Positions 24,584-32,872 are shown, counted from the stretch's first letter. The stretch: 45,900 nt of DNA from CAZADH01 sp964483805 (GCA_964483805.1 CAZADH010000012.1:1-45900), one strand, 5' to 3'. The notes: generated by a model not told the origin, from the sequence alone. Translations and numbers: made by a program.

Positions 24584-25030
24584 ATGGCAAGACCCACACG
24601 CCAGGCCTTTTCGTTTGCCGAACTGATCATCGCCATTCTGATCATCGGTGTCGGCTCGATCCCGGTGTTCACGATGTTCTCGCGCGGCAGCACCGGAACC
24701 ATGCAAACCCGCGATGAGGTGCTGGCCTACAATTACGCGGCCGATCTCTTGTCATGGGCGCAGACGCGTCCCTACGATCAGCTTGCCCCCACCAACGATG
24801 CGCCGAGCGATTCGTTGTCGCTGGCACCCACGGCAGGGCCACCGGTACTCCTGGTCATGGAACCCGGATTCAAGCGGTTTCTGACAGTGAAAGAGGCGAC
24901 GCCGGCGCCGTCGGGAGGCAAGTGGCCATTTGCCTACAAGGTTCTTGTTGCCAAGGTGCAATGGAACCCTGCGGGCGGCATCAATCGCGAGATCGAGATG
25001 ACCACGATCGTCTATCGGGGGCAGAACTGA
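24584..25030 (+). CDS. prepilin-like protein (PilV/GspI type)
   Basis: This is a 148-aa protein. The N-terminus QAFSFAELIIAILIIGVGSI is a type IV prepilin-like motif: a short basic leader, a small residue, then Phe and Glu at position +5 of the hydrophobic helix. The usual Gly before the cleavage site is replaced by Ala, so processing by PilD would be atypical. The PilV/GspI label rests on size and order. The next prepilin starts 2 bases after the stop. These are probably minor pseudopilins that cap a type IV pilus or type II secretion pseudopilus. Confidence 0.75.
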   Translation: MARPTRQAFSFAELIIAILIIGVGSIPVFTMFSRGSTGTMQTRDEVLAYNYAADLLSWAQTRPYDQLAPTNDAPSDSLSLAPTAGPPVLLVMEPGFKRFLTVKEATPAPSGGKWPFAYKVLVAKVQWNPAGGINREIEMTTIVYRGQN

Positions 25031-25031
25031 C

Positions 25032-25634
25032 ATGCTGCTGCGAACCCTGCGAACCGGCCTGCGCGCCCGAGTTTCCCGCTCGCCCGGCGTGACCCTGATC
25101 GAGATCGTCTTCGCGATCGCCATTGTGCTGACCGTCGTTCTGGCCATCAGCAAGCTGGTCACGCGCGGTTTGAAGAGCTCGAGCAAGGGAGCCGCGCATC
25201 TGACCATCGTTGGGTCGACCGGCATATTGCTGGCGCAGATCGAAGACGACTGCCGGCGGGCGACGAAGATCGTGAATCCACCACCGGGCAACCCCGAGCC
25301 GAACATCCAGATGGAGATCGTCGCCGAAGACGACGGCGGAGCGCTCAGTCCGATGTCGATCACCTACGACATGGGTGCCAATGGGCTGGGCATGCGCCGC
25401 ACACGGGCGCCTATCCTGGCCAATGGCACCATGGGCACCATGGCCGAGCACGATTATTGTCGCGGGTTGACCGTGGCCGCCAGTTTCACCCACATGGTGT
25501 TGCCGAACAACAAGGTCGGAGTGCTGGTCGCCCTGCGGGTTTCGACGACGACCTCCGAAACGTTCGGTATTCGACGGTTCGTGTTCTGCCAAAACATGGC
25601 CTCGAACACCCCGGTTCTGGGCTGGCAGCCCTGA
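25032..25634 (+). CDS. prepilin-like protein (PilW/GspJ type)
   Basis: This is a 200-aa protein. A 19-residue leader is followed by GVTLIEIVFAIAIVLTVVLA, the classical prepilin-peptidase site (G/VTLIE) with Glu at +5 and a long hydrophobic helix. Order and size fit PilW/GspJ. Three consecutive genes of the PilX-PilV-PilW or GspK-I-J kind usually form the pilus-tip complex. Major pilin, ATPase and platform genes are not in the window, so type IV pilus and type II secretion cannot be told apart. Confidence 0.8.
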   Translation: MLLRTLRTGLRARVSRSPGVTLIEIVFAIAIVLTVVLAISKLVTRGLKSSSKGAAHLTIVGSTGILLAQIEDDCRRATKIVNPPPGNPEPNIQMEIVAEDDGGALSPMSITYDMGANGLGMRRTRAPILANGTMGTMAEHDYCRGLTVAASFTHMVLPNNKVGVLVALRVSTTTSETFGIRRFVFCQNMASNTPVLGWQP

Positions 25635-25688
25635 GTTTGCCGCGGCATCCGGCGAACATCGCTCGCCCCCGGATCACGCGTCCCGTGT

Positions 25689-25717
25689 TTGACAGGTGAC
25701 CTCGCCCCCGCCATAAT
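25689..25717 (+). promoter_or_regulatory. sigma-70 promoter of the M48 peptidase gene
   Basis: TTGACA (25689-25694), exactly 17 bases, then CATAAT (25712-25717): the best -35/-10 pair in the window. The leader is about 78 bases. A flanking inverted pair (GCCCCCGCC before, GGGGGCGCG after) surrounds the -10 and could form an operator or hairpin. Confidence 0.85.
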
Positions 25718-25800
25718 GGGGGCGCGGACCCGGGAACGGCCGGAAGTCGGCCATGCAAGCAGGGTCCGGATCACGCGGTGACAGACAAGGAGTCGAAGCG

Positions 25801-27666
25801 ATGCGACGGTTCATCCCGATCGTGCTGGCCCTGTTCATTCTCGGTATTCATGCGCCTCAACGCAGCGACGCCCGCAACATTCTGGGCGACTTGCTGAAGG
25901 TCTACCAGACCTACGAATCGGTCAACATGATGTTGTGGCTGGCCGGCGACGCCAAGGCCGAGAAGCGGGTCGGCGAGGAGATCCGCTGGTTCATCGGGTT
26001 GACGAGCAAAGAGGTCAAAGACCAGCGCACCCGCAGTTGGGTGGAAGGCGTTTTCAACCGCGTAAAGACAACGTATGCCAAACACGGGTTCGACTACAAC
26101 ATCAAGATTTTGCAGGGCAAAGACGTCAATGCCTACGCCATTCCGGGCGGGCATATCTTCATCTACACCGGCATGCTCGATTTCGTCGGTTCCGATGACG
26201 AATTGGCCGCGGTGCTTGCGCACGAAATCGCCCACGCCGAGCGGCGGCACATGCTCAAGCAGTTCCGCAAGAGCACGGCTCTGCAACTGGTGTTGCAGCA
26301 GGCGGTCAAAAGCCGGCGCGACCGCGAGACCTGGGGCCAGTTGTTTGCGGCGATGACGACGCTGCGATTCTCGCGTGAGGACGAGCGCGAGGCCGACGAT
26401 CTTGGGCAGGAACACGTGATGAAGGCGGGTTTTGACCCGGCTTCCCAGGTCGTTCTCTGGGAAAAGTTCACCAAGAAGTTCGGCGAGGGTCCGAAGGGGA
26501 TCCTCCAGTATCTGTCGACGCACCCGCCAAGCACCGAGCGCGTTCAGAATGCCCGCGACAATCTGAAGAAGTGGGGCAAACCGGAAACCCGGTCATTTGC
26601 ACTCAGCTTCAACATTCTTGCCGACGACAAAGAGAATCTGGCGGCCAACGGCAGCTTCGAAACCGATCTGAAGAACACGGGGCTTCCTGACGGCTGGACG
26701 GCGAAGGCCGGCAAGGCCGCCCGCGACAGCAACGCCGAGGCCCCCAGCGGCAAGTGGGCTCTCTGCCTCGATTCCGACACCGCGTTGGGCGAGGTGAAGG
26801 TGCTCAGCGAGATGATTGCCGTGAATCCGAGCCAGGAATACCGCTTCGGCGGCTGGATCAAGAGCGAGGACGGGACACAGAAAGTGGCGGTTGGCGCCGA
26901 GCTGTATGACGCCAAGAACCGCCTGCGCGGCATCATCTACCCGGTGTTGGATGGTGTGCCGATGCCCGCCTTCTGGAGCGAGTTCAAGGGCACACTAATG
27001 CCCGGCAAAGACAAGCACGTGCACATGACCCCCGATACGGCAAAGGTGCGCTTGCTGCTGATCGGTGGCCGGATGAGCAAGGGCAAGGTGTGGTTCGATG
27101 ATCTGACGATGCAACGCGCGAACTATCAGACTCCCGCCAACATTCTCGCCAATGGGAGTTTCGAGCGCACCGGCGTCAATGGGCTGCCCGATGGCGTGAC
27201 CGGGACGGCCGGCGCGCTCGCCCGCGATGTCGAAAAAGCGAAGATCGGTTACGCTTCGCTGCGCCTGACCGGCATGGACGGGCAAAGCGAGATCGAGGCA
27301 ACGGTGGCGAATCTTCCCGGAAGCACGATCAAGCCCGATCAGGAGTTGCAGTTCACCTGGCACTACGTGGGTTCCGAAGACGTCAAAGCCACCCTGTTTC
27401 TCGAAGCCATCGACGGCAACGGCAGTGTGATAGCGCCGGGAAAAGCCGCAAAGGAACAACAACCAGCGAGCGGCGCGGCCACTGCCACGGCCATCTTCGC
27501 CAAAGAGTTCACGGCCAAGAAGGATCTGTGGCAGGCCAATGGCGGCCGCGTCAAACTCGGCCTGACGGCCGAAGAGGCGGGCGACGTGGCGAGTTGGCGC
27601 GTGCGGGTGACCACGCCACTGAAGCCCGGCCAATCGCTGTGGCTCGACGGCATGATCGTTCGCTGA
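25801..27666 (+). CDS. M48-family metallopeptidase with two C-terminal carbohydrate-binding-like domains
   Basis: This is a 621-aa protein with a signal peptide (MRRFIPIVLALFILGIHAPQ). The M48 catalytic domain spans about 45-260: zinc motif HEIAH at 141-145, third ligand probably Glu195 in SREDEREAD, and HPPSTERV at 241-248, the usual M48C (BepA/Oma1-like) signature. Instead of the BepA TPR tail it carries two related beta-sandwich modules, about 275-440 and 445-621, each opening with ANGSFE and GLPDG as in CBM4/9-like domains. It is probably a periplasmic or surface protease targeted to glycans. The start at 25801 has AAGGAG upstream. The promoter at 25689 drives it, and rph follows after 24 bases. 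Confidence 0.85.
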   Translation: MRRFIPIVLALFILGIHAPQRSDARNILGDLLKVYQTYESVNMMLWLAGDAKAEKRVGEEIRWFIGLTSKEVKDQRTRSWVEGVFNRVKTTYAKHGFDYNIKILQGKDVNAYAIPGGHIFIYTGMLDFVGSDDELAAVLAHEIAHAERRHMLKQFRKSTALQLVLQQAVKSRRDRETWGQLFAAMTTLRFSREDEREADDLGQEHVMKAGFDPASQVVLWEKFTKKFGEGPKGILQYLSTHPPSTERVQNARDNLKKWGKPETRSFALSFNILADDKENLAANGSFETDLKNTGLPDGWTAKAGKAARDSNAEAPSGKWALCLDSDTALGEVKVLSEMIAVNPSQEYRFGGWIKSEDGTQKVAVGAELYDAKNRLRGIIYPVLDGVPMPAFWSEFKGTLMPGKDKHVHMTPDTAKVRLLLIGGRMSKGKVWFDDLTMQRANYQTPANILANGSFERTGVNGLPDGVTGTAGALARDVEKAKIGYASLRLTGMDGQSEIEATVANLPGSTIKPDQELQFTWHYVGSEDVKATLFLEAIDGNGSVIAPGKAAKEQQPASGAATATAIFAKEFTAKKDLWQANGGRVKLGLTAEEAGDVASWRVRVTTPLKPGQSLWLDGMIVR

Positions 27667-27678
27667 TTGTAAATACAA
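27667..27678. repeat. TTGTAAATACAA palindrome (copy of recurrent 10-mer)
   Basis: TTGTA-AA-TACAA is an inverted repeat lying between the M48 stop and the rph Shine-Dalgarno sequence. It contains GTAAATACAA, the complement of TTGTATTTAC, which occurs four times in the window. It could be an operator or part of a dispersed signal. Confidence 0.5.
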
Positions 27679-27690
27679 CAGGAGACAACC

Positions 27691-28425
27691 ATGACACGCA
27701 GTTTTGACCGCACTCCAGCGCAGATGCGCCCGGTGACCATTGAACCCGATTACGTGAAATACCCTGCCGGAGCGGCTCTGGTCACGTTCGGCGACACGCG
27801 GGTTTTGTGCACGGTAACCATCGAAGAATCGGTGCCGGGCTTTCTGCGGGACCGCCAACCGCCGCAAGGCTGGCTCACGGCCGAGTATGCACTGATGCCG
27901 GCGTCGGGACTGACACGAAATCCCCGAGCCGGTTACAGCGGTCAGGTCAAGGGGCGGGTTCACGAGATTCAACGCTTGATCGGGCGTTCTCTGCGAGCGG
28001 TCCTCGATTTGACGAAGGTTGGCCCGCGCACGATCTACATCGATTGCGATGTGTTGCAGGCCGACGGCGGCACGCGAACGGCGGCCATCAACGGCGCGAT
28101 GGTCGCTCTCCGCATCGCCATGGGGCGGCTGCAGAGATCCGGCAAGATTACCGAAAATCCGATTATCAGCGAGGTTGCCGCGATCAGCGTCGGCGTGGTC
28201 AAGGGAACAGTGATGATGGATCTCGATTATCGCGAGGACAGCACAGCCGAAACCGATCTCAATCTCGTCATGACCCGCACGGGCGGGATGGTCGAGGTCC
28301 AGGGGACCGCGGAACACGGCGTATTTTCGCGACAACAACTCGACGCCATGCTCGCACTGGGCGAAAGCGGCATCACTCAGTTGTTCAAAATGCACGACGA
28401 AGCCGTGGCCCGGGCCAGGCCCTGA
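27691..28425 (+). CDS. rph: ribonuclease PH
   Basis: This is a 244-aa phosphorolytic 3'-5' exoribonuclease that trims tRNA 3' ends. This matters here because the tRNA genes lack encoded CCA and need 3' maturation. Family signatures are MRPVTIEPDYVKYPAGAALV, TAEYALMPASGLTRN, HEIQRLIGRSLRAV, YIDCDVLQADGGTRTAAI and MMDLDYREDSTAETDLNLVM. The length is typical. AGGAGA is upstream of the ATG. It lies 24 bases after the M48 gene and 15 bases before rdgB; the rph-rdgB pairing is common in bacteria. Confidence 0.95.
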   Translation: MTRSFDRTPAQMRPVTIEPDYVKYPAGAALVTFGDTRVLCTVTIEESVPGFLRDRQPPQGWLTAEYALMPASGLTRNPRAGYSGQVKGRVHEIQRLIGRSLRAVLDLTKVGPRTIYIDCDVLQADGGTRTAAINGAMVALRIAMGRLQRSGKITENPIISEVAAISVGVVKGTVMMDLDYREDSTAETDLNLVMTRTGGMVEVQGTAEHGVFSRQQLDAMLALGESGITQLFKMHDEAVARARP

Positions 28426-28440
28426 CCGGCATACGAACCC

Positions 28441-29052
28441 ATGACTGCGCCACGGATTCTGTGGGTTGCTACGGCCAATCGTCACAAAGCCAAAGAAATC
28501 GCCCAAATGGCGGGCTCGACCGTAACCGTTAAGTCGCTGGCCGACCTGCCCAACTTTCCCCAGATCGAAGAGACCGGCACGACATTCCTCGAGAACGCCC
28601 GTATCAAGGCACAAGCGCTGTGGGATCACGTGCGCGCACCGGTCATTGCCGACGACGCCGGCCTCGAGGTCGATGCCCTCGGTGGCCGCCCCGGGATCTA
28701 TTCGGCGCGGTATTCGGCACCGAATCCCAGTTACGAGAAAAACAACCAGAAACTCCTGAGCGAACTGCACGGGATCCCCGACGAGCAGCGCACCGCCCGG
28801 TTTCGCTGCGTCATCGTGTTGCTCGACGAAGCCGGCCACGAGACGTCGTTTTCAGGGACACTCGAAGGGCGCATCGCCAGTGGGCTGAGCGGCAAAGGTG
28901 GTTTCGGGTTCGATCCGGTGTTCTGGCTCCCCGAGCGCTCTTGCACGGTCGCCGAGCTGAGCGACGACGAGAAGAACGCCATCAGCCACCGCGGCCAGGC
29001 GGTGCGTCTGGCGCTCGCTCACTTCATGGGGCTCCCGACCAGAAGCGGCTGA
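28441..29052 (+). CDS. rdgB: RdgB/HAM1 family XTP/dITP pyrophosphatase
   Basis: This is a 203-aa protein that removes non-canonical purine nucleoside triphosphates (XTP, ITP, dITP) from the pool. Visible motifs are ATANRHKAKEI (substrate loop), EETGTTFLENARIKA, VIADDAGLEVDALGGRPGIY with the catalytic Asp pair, GKGGFGFDPVFW and AISHRGQA. The length is normal. It follows rph by 15 bases with a weak Shine-Dalgarno sequence, probably translated in the same message, which ends at the terminator at 29125. Confidence 0.95.
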   Translation: MTAPRILWVATANRHKAKEIAQMAGSTVTVKSLADLPNFPQIEETGTTFLENARIKAQALWDHVRAPVIADDAGLEVDALGGRPGIYSARYSAPNPSYEKNNQKLLSELHGIPDEQRTARFRCVIVLLDEAGHETSFSGTLEGRIASGLSGKGGFGFDPVFWLPERSCTVAELSDDEKNAISHRGQAVRLALAHFMGLPTRSG

Positions 29053-29124
29053 CCGGAGGGGAGTTCCGCGCGATCCTCTCGCGACGGGTGGGTCGAAGGC
29101 CAAGAAAACGCGCCCCAGTCGAAA

Positions 29125-29157
29125 ACAGCGGCGTCATCTGACGCCGCTGTTTTTTTC
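29125..29157 (+). terminator. Rho-independent terminator of the rph-rdgB operon
   Basis: A perfect 12-bp stem ACAGCGGCGTCA (29125-29136) with 29139-29150 and a two-base loop is followed by TTTTTTCTTC. A run of As precedes it, so it could also work on the other strand. Confidence 0.93.
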
Positions 29158-29478
29158 TTCACCTCTGTCTGCACAGCCCGGGTCGACGGAGTTGCCCACC
29201 AGCCCGGGTCGCCCTACCTCACACATCGCGACTCTCCGCAACCAGGCCACCGCGGCCGTTTCACGAGCAACACCAGCAACACCGCAGCCAGAAACCATTT
29301 GCCGCCCTGCCCACAGGTTCGCACGGCGACGGAATAACCGAAGCAGGATTTCCGGCAACGACCTCATTGGCCGAGCCGCCGGGGCCGGCAATCGCACCAT
29401 CCTCAACGACTGCCGAGTCTGAAATCCAAACACCCGAGAGGCAACAGATCGCCGTCCGGCGAGAGGAGAGCTACACAA
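29158..29478. other. non-coding region without recognised feature
   Basis: About 320 bases of normal G+C content between the rdgB terminator and the A+T-rich island. The only repeat seen is CAGCCCGGGTCG, twice near 29176 and 29202. A minus-strand frame (29134-29478) has no convincing protein character. I see no RNA gene. Confidence 0.5.
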
Positions 29479-29569
29479 TTATGATAATATCGTTATATTT
29501 GTTGAGAAAATATCATAAATAACTTATATTGCATATTGAATTGATATAATCTTTGCATAAATATGCAAA
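29479..29569 (+). promoter_or_regulatory. A+T-rich regulatory island with three inverted repeats and an extended -10
   Basis: This stretch is about 18% G+C in a G+C-rich context. It holds three inverted repeats: TTATGATA (29479-29486) with TATCATAA (29511-29518); TTATAT (29524-29529) with ATATAA (29544-29549); and the perfect palindrome TTTGCATA-AA-TATGCAAA (29552-29569). TGATATAAT (29542-29550) is a perfect extended -10, so the last palindrome would straddle the transcription start, a classic repressor position. A second -10-like TATACT is at 29629. The downstream gene is the AAA ATPase. Confidence 0.7.
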
Positions 29570-29697
29570 TTATCTGTCCGATGATTACCACAAAATGTCC
29601 AGGGCTTCTGCTCCACACATTTCTGCGCTATACTCTCCTTGTCGAACATCGGCATTCACGCCGTCGCACGAAACCCAAAAGGCAGGCGAAAACCACC

Positions 29698-31329
29698 GTG
29701 AACTTTGCACAGGCGCTCTCGGACCACATTCGGGCCCGATATCCGATCATCTACATCGTCAGTTGCGAAGAGGGGCGCGTACTCAAGGCCGTTGCCCAGG
29801 TCGCAACGCAGTTGCAGAAGACGGTTTGCTCCTGGTCGGTCTCCGACGGCTTGGTCGATCAGAAAGGCCACGAGGTGCGCGACAGCAAGGGTGAGGATCT
29901 TGTCAGCCCGCTGAAGGCACTGCGGTACATGTTGCGCAGCCAGGAACGCAGCATCTTCGTGACCAAGGATCTTCACCTGTTCCTCGAGGATCCGATGCCG
30001 CAGTATCTGACCGACCCGATCCAGGTGCGCCGGGTCCTGCGCGACATCGCGGCACAGTTCCGGGCAAGCTTCAAAACCCTGATTATTGTTGATCCGGTTC
30101 TTCGCATTCCAAGCGAGATCGAGAAAGACATTGTCGTTTTCGACTTCCCGTTGCCAACACTCGGCGAGATCAAGGCCACGCTCGAGAGCACATTGATCGA
30201 AGTGCGGCGGTTATTTGGCAACAAGGTGAAACTCGACCTCGATGACGACGCCAAAGACCGCATCGTCAAGGCGGTGTCCGGACTGACACAAACCGAGATC
30301 GAGAATGTCTTTTCACGGGCAATTGTCAATGATCTTCGCTTCGACAAGAACGACATTCAGTTCATCTTGTCTGAAAAGAAGCAGATCATCCGCAAGAGCG
30401 GCCTGCTCGAGTATTTCGAGGTGCAAGAGAGCTTCGCCAACGTCGGCGGCCTCGAGCCACTCAAAGAGTGGCTGAACAAGCGTGGCGAGGCGTTCTCTTA
30501 TCGGGCCAAGGAGTACGGCCTGCCCGAGCCCAAGGGCATTCTGCTGCTTGGCGTTCAGGGATGCGGCAAGAGCTTGATCAGCAAATCGATAAGTTCATTA
30601 TGGAATCTGCCTCTGTTGCGCCTCGACGTCGGGGCAATCTTCGGAAAATACGTCGGCGAGTCGGAGGAGAACCTGCGCAAGGCCATCCGCACCGCCGAGG
30701 CCTTGGCTCCCACCATTCTTTGGCTCGACGAGGTCGAGAAGGCTTTCGCGGGAGTGTCGGGCGGCAGCGAGGACGGTGGCGTCAGTTCACGAATTTTTGG
30801 CACTTTCATTACCTGGCTCCAAGAAAAGACCGTCCCCGTGTTCGTCATTGCCACGAGCAACAACATTGCGGGATTGCCACCTGAACTGCTGCGCAAGGGC
30901 CGGTTCGACGAGATATTTTTCGTCGATCTGCCGACAGCCGAGGAGCGGCGCGACATCTTCCGGATTCACCTTTCCAAGCGTCGGCGCGACCCCGCGGCGT
31001 TTGACATCGAGACTCTGGCCGATGCCTGCGAGGGCTTCAGCGGGGCCGAGATCGAGCAAGCCATCATCGAAGCGATGTTCAATGCCTTCCACGAGAACCG
31101 CGAAGTTGCTACTCCCGACATTCTCGGAGCCCTGCGCGAGACGGTGCCGCTATCGACGACGATGCGCGAAAAGATTCAGCAGTTGCGTGACTGGGCGGCA
31201 ACACGCGCCAAGCGGGCATCTTCGGGCGCGGCGCCATCACCCCGAGATCCGTCTCCATCGCCAAACGGCGCTGAAGCAGCGGCACGCCAGATCATGAATC
31301 TGCTGGCCGATTCGGGGGCACCCAAGTGA
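29698..31329 (+). CDS. Ycf46-like AAA ATPase
   Basis: This is a 543-aa protein. The N-terminal half (about 1-240) starts VNFAQALSDHIRARYPIIYI and resembles the Ycf46 family. The C-terminal AAA domain has Walker A GVQGCGKS (285-292), Walker B ILWLDE (to Glu345), KYVGESEENLRKA and the SRH-like PPELLRKGRFDEIFF. The C-terminal tail is Ala/Pro/Ser-rich. The cellular role of this family is poorly defined; a remodelling ATPase is likely. I chose GTG 29698 because the conserved N-terminus begins there; in-frame ATGs at 29563 and 29581 would add a basic, non-conserved extension. The stop overlaps the CheW start (GTGA), so the two proteins are translationally coupled. Confidence 0.85.
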   Translation: MNFAQALSDHIRARYPIIYIVSCEEGRVLKAVAQVATQLQKTVCSWSVSDGLVDQKGHEVRDSKGEDLVSPLKALRYMLRSQERSIFVTKDLHLFLEDPMPQYLTDPIQVRRVLRDIAAQFRASFKTLIIVDPVLRIPSEIEKDIVVFDFPLPTLGEIKATLESTLIEVRRLFGNKVKLDLDDDAKDRIVKAVSGLTQTEIENVFSRAIVNDLRFDKNDIQFILSEKKQIIRKSGLLEYFEVQESFANVGGLEPLKEWLNKRGEAFSYRAKEYGLPEPKGILLLGVQGCGKSLISKSISSLWNLPLLRLDVGAIFGKYVGESEENLRKAIRTAEALAPTILWLDEVEKAFAGVSGGSEDGGVSSRIFGTFITWLQEKTVPVFVIATSNNIAGLPPELLRKGRFDEIFFVDLPTAEERRDIFRIHLSKRRRDPAAFDIETLADACEGFSGAEIEQAIIEAMFNAFHENREVATPDILGALRETVPLSTTMREKIQQLRDWAATRAKRASSGAAPSPRDPSPSPNGAEAAARQIMNLLADSGAPK

Positions 31330-31907
31330 GCGCAACGACGCCATCGCCGACGCACCACGTCAACGTGCGTCCGAGCGGCAACGCACCACAATCGGCCACC
31401 GGCGAACAACAGACCACGCCGGCCGACCTCGACTTCCTCTTGTTGCGCTGCGTCGGACGGCGGTTTGCGGTCCGCACGTCCGAGATCCACGAAGTGACCC
31501 GGGTGGGTTCGATCATCAGTGTGCGCATCGCACGGCAGGTGATCGAGGGCGTGGTCAACTTGCGCGGGTGCATCATCCCGGTCATCGATCTGGCGGCCCG
31601 CCTCGGTGATGCCTCGTCACTCGCGCTGGCGCAGCGGCGCCTGGTGGTGATCGACGCCGACGGAGATCCGCTCGGTTTGCTGGTCGACGAGGCGTTGCCG
31701 GATCTGCGCTCGGTAAGCGCCCGCGATCTGGCAGCCACCGAGGGCCTGACGTTGATCGGCCCCAAGGGTCAGGCACAGACGGCGATTCCGACCTGGGTCA
31801 TTGCCACGTTCGGCACGGGTGACGAGTACGTGCAGGTCATCGACACCGACCGGATCCTGTCGCTCGACGAACAGCGCCTGGTGGCCCAGGTGCGCGAGGC
31901 CTACTGA
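31326..31907 (+). CDS. cheW: CheW-like chemotaxis coupling protein
   Basis: This is a 193-aa protein with about 35 polar N-terminal residues, then a CheW domain: DFLLLRCVGRRFAVRTSEIH, VIEGVVNLRGCIIPVIDLAA, RRLVVIDADGDPLGLLVDEA and VQVIDTDRILSLDE. CheW normally bridges chemoreceptors and the CheA kinase. No receptor or kinase is in the window; instead the gene overlaps the AAA ATPase stop by four bases (GTG at 31326). This suggests CheW docks onto, or is regulated by, the ATPase. The small membrane protein gene follows after 5 bases. Confidence 0.92.
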   Translation: MSATTPSPTHHVNVRPSGNAPQSATGEQQTTPADLDFLLLRCVGRRFAVRTSEIHEVTRVGSIISVRIARQVIEGVVNLRGCIIPVIDLAARLGDASSLALAQRRLVVIDADGDPLGLLVDEALPDLRSVSARDLAATEGLTLIGPKGQAQTAIPTWVIATFGTGDEYVQVIDTDRILSLDEQRLVAQVREAY

Positions 31908-31912
31908 CCGTC

Positions 31913-32197
31913 ATGACCGTGCCAGACGCCCGTCCGACGATAACGCCGGGGGTTCGTTTCATGGTCTTGGGGTTCGGATTTCTCTTGGTGGGAACCGGTC
32001 TCGAACTGGTCGCCGGCGACACGACCCTGCCCAACTGGATCCGGGAAGCGGGGTTCCTGTGGCCCGCACTGGTCGTCGAGTTTTGCGGGCCGCTGCCGCT
32101 GGGATTCGCCCTGATGCTGGCCGGCGCGGGGGTCCTGTTGGCCGCATGGCGACACGGACTTCTCCAAACAGGAGATCGCAACAAACCGGACGCGTAG
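31913..32197 (+). CDS. small two-helix membrane protein
   Basis: This is a 94-aa protein with two hydrophobic helices (FMVLGFGFLLVGTGLELVAG and LGFALMLAGAGVLLAAW) separated by a short loop. It starts 5 bases after the cheW stop on the same strand and is probably part of the ATPase-cheW operon. No Shine-Dalgarno sequence is obvious, so translation may depend on coupling. The family is not recognised; it could provide a membrane anchor for the ATPase/CheW pair. Confidence 0.55.
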   Translation: MTVPDARPTITPGVRFMVLGFGFLLVGTGLELVAGDTTLPNWIREAGFLWPALVVEFCGPLPLGFALMLAGAGVLLAAWRHGLLQTGDRNKPDA

Positions 32198-32205
32198 GGC
32201 GTCGA

Positions 32206-32227
32206 GACGTATTTCTATTGTATTTAC
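32206..32227 (+). repeat. GACGTATTTCT / TTGTATTTAC motif pair
   Basis: GACGTATTTCT (32206-32216) is followed by TTGTATTTAC (32218-32227) in the convergent intergenic gap. Both words recur, in opposite order, at 41992-42012. No hairpin terminator is obvious in this gap. Confidence 0.55.
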
Positions 32228-32269
32228 ATTCCGGCGCGTCAGGGTTGTCCCGCCTGCGCCGGCCCCGTG

Positions 32270-32872
32270 CTACGACTTCCGCCGCGACTTCAGTCGCGCT
32301 CCGAGTGCCGCCACCAGCGGAAACTCGGCAAAGCAGGCAAAGGTCGCAGGGTTATCCCAGAAATCGGCCAGCGAACGGACCCCGGACCACTCGTAGTCGG
32401 CAGCGGTGAACAGCATCTCGAGCTTGTCGACGGCGCGCACGAAGCGCGCTTCGAGGGTGGCGCCGGCCTCGAACTCGCTGAACGAAGCCGCCGCCTCACA
32501 GCCGGCCTCGCCGAGGGGGGCCATCATGTCGGTGACGGCGGCACTCTCAGCCGCCGCTTTCTCTTTGATGTAACGCAGGGCTGGGAACGGGATATCGCCG
32601 ACCCGGCACTCGGCCAGTTCGTGCATGATGGCCAGTTGCACGGCGCGATCGACGTTGATCGACATCGTCTGAGTCTGGGCGCGCCCGAGAAACCAGGTGA
32701 GAACGACAACGCCAAAGCAGTGATCGGCCAGCGATTCGCCGTCGCGAATGCCCCGCAGCGTCCAACCGGTGCGTCGCTGCTTCTTCAAGTTCATGATGTC
32801 GGTCATGAGTTGCTCGATCGCATCGGCAGCAGGGGGAAGCACGGATCCGTGGGTGGCAGCAGCGTCGTTCAT
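32270..32872 (-). CDS. HD-domain phosphohydrolase (HDDC2/YfbR-like 5'-nucleotidase)
   Basis: This is a 200-aa protein. The metal-binding HD residues appear as His51 (ESLADHCFG), His84-Glu85 (MHELAEC) and Asp149 (AVDKLEML). The stretch RVGDIPFPALRYIKEKAA closely follows the HDDC2/YfbR pattern VGDIPxxxKxxxE, so hydrolysis of deoxyribonucleoside 5'-monophosphates is the likely activity. The canonical HD is His-Glu here, which occurs in some of these proteins. The start at ATG 32872 has no strong Shine-Dalgarno sequence. It converges on the cheW operon and diverges from the amylase gene. Confidence 0.85.
   Translation of the reverse strand: MNDAAATHGSVLPPAADAIEQLMTDIMNLKKQRRTGWTLRGIRDGESLADHCFGVVVLTWFLGRAQTQTMSINVDRAVQLAIMHELAECRVGDIPFPALRYIKEKAAAESAAVTDMMAPLGEAGCEAAASFSEFEAGATLEARFVRAVDKLEMLFTAADYEWSGVRSLADFWDNPATFACFAEFPLVAALGARLKSRRKS

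Noticed and set aside
29134..29478. Minus-strand 114-aa frame in the gene-free region
   Set aside because: It starts without a ribosome site, overlaps the rdgB terminator and has no recognisable protein pattern.
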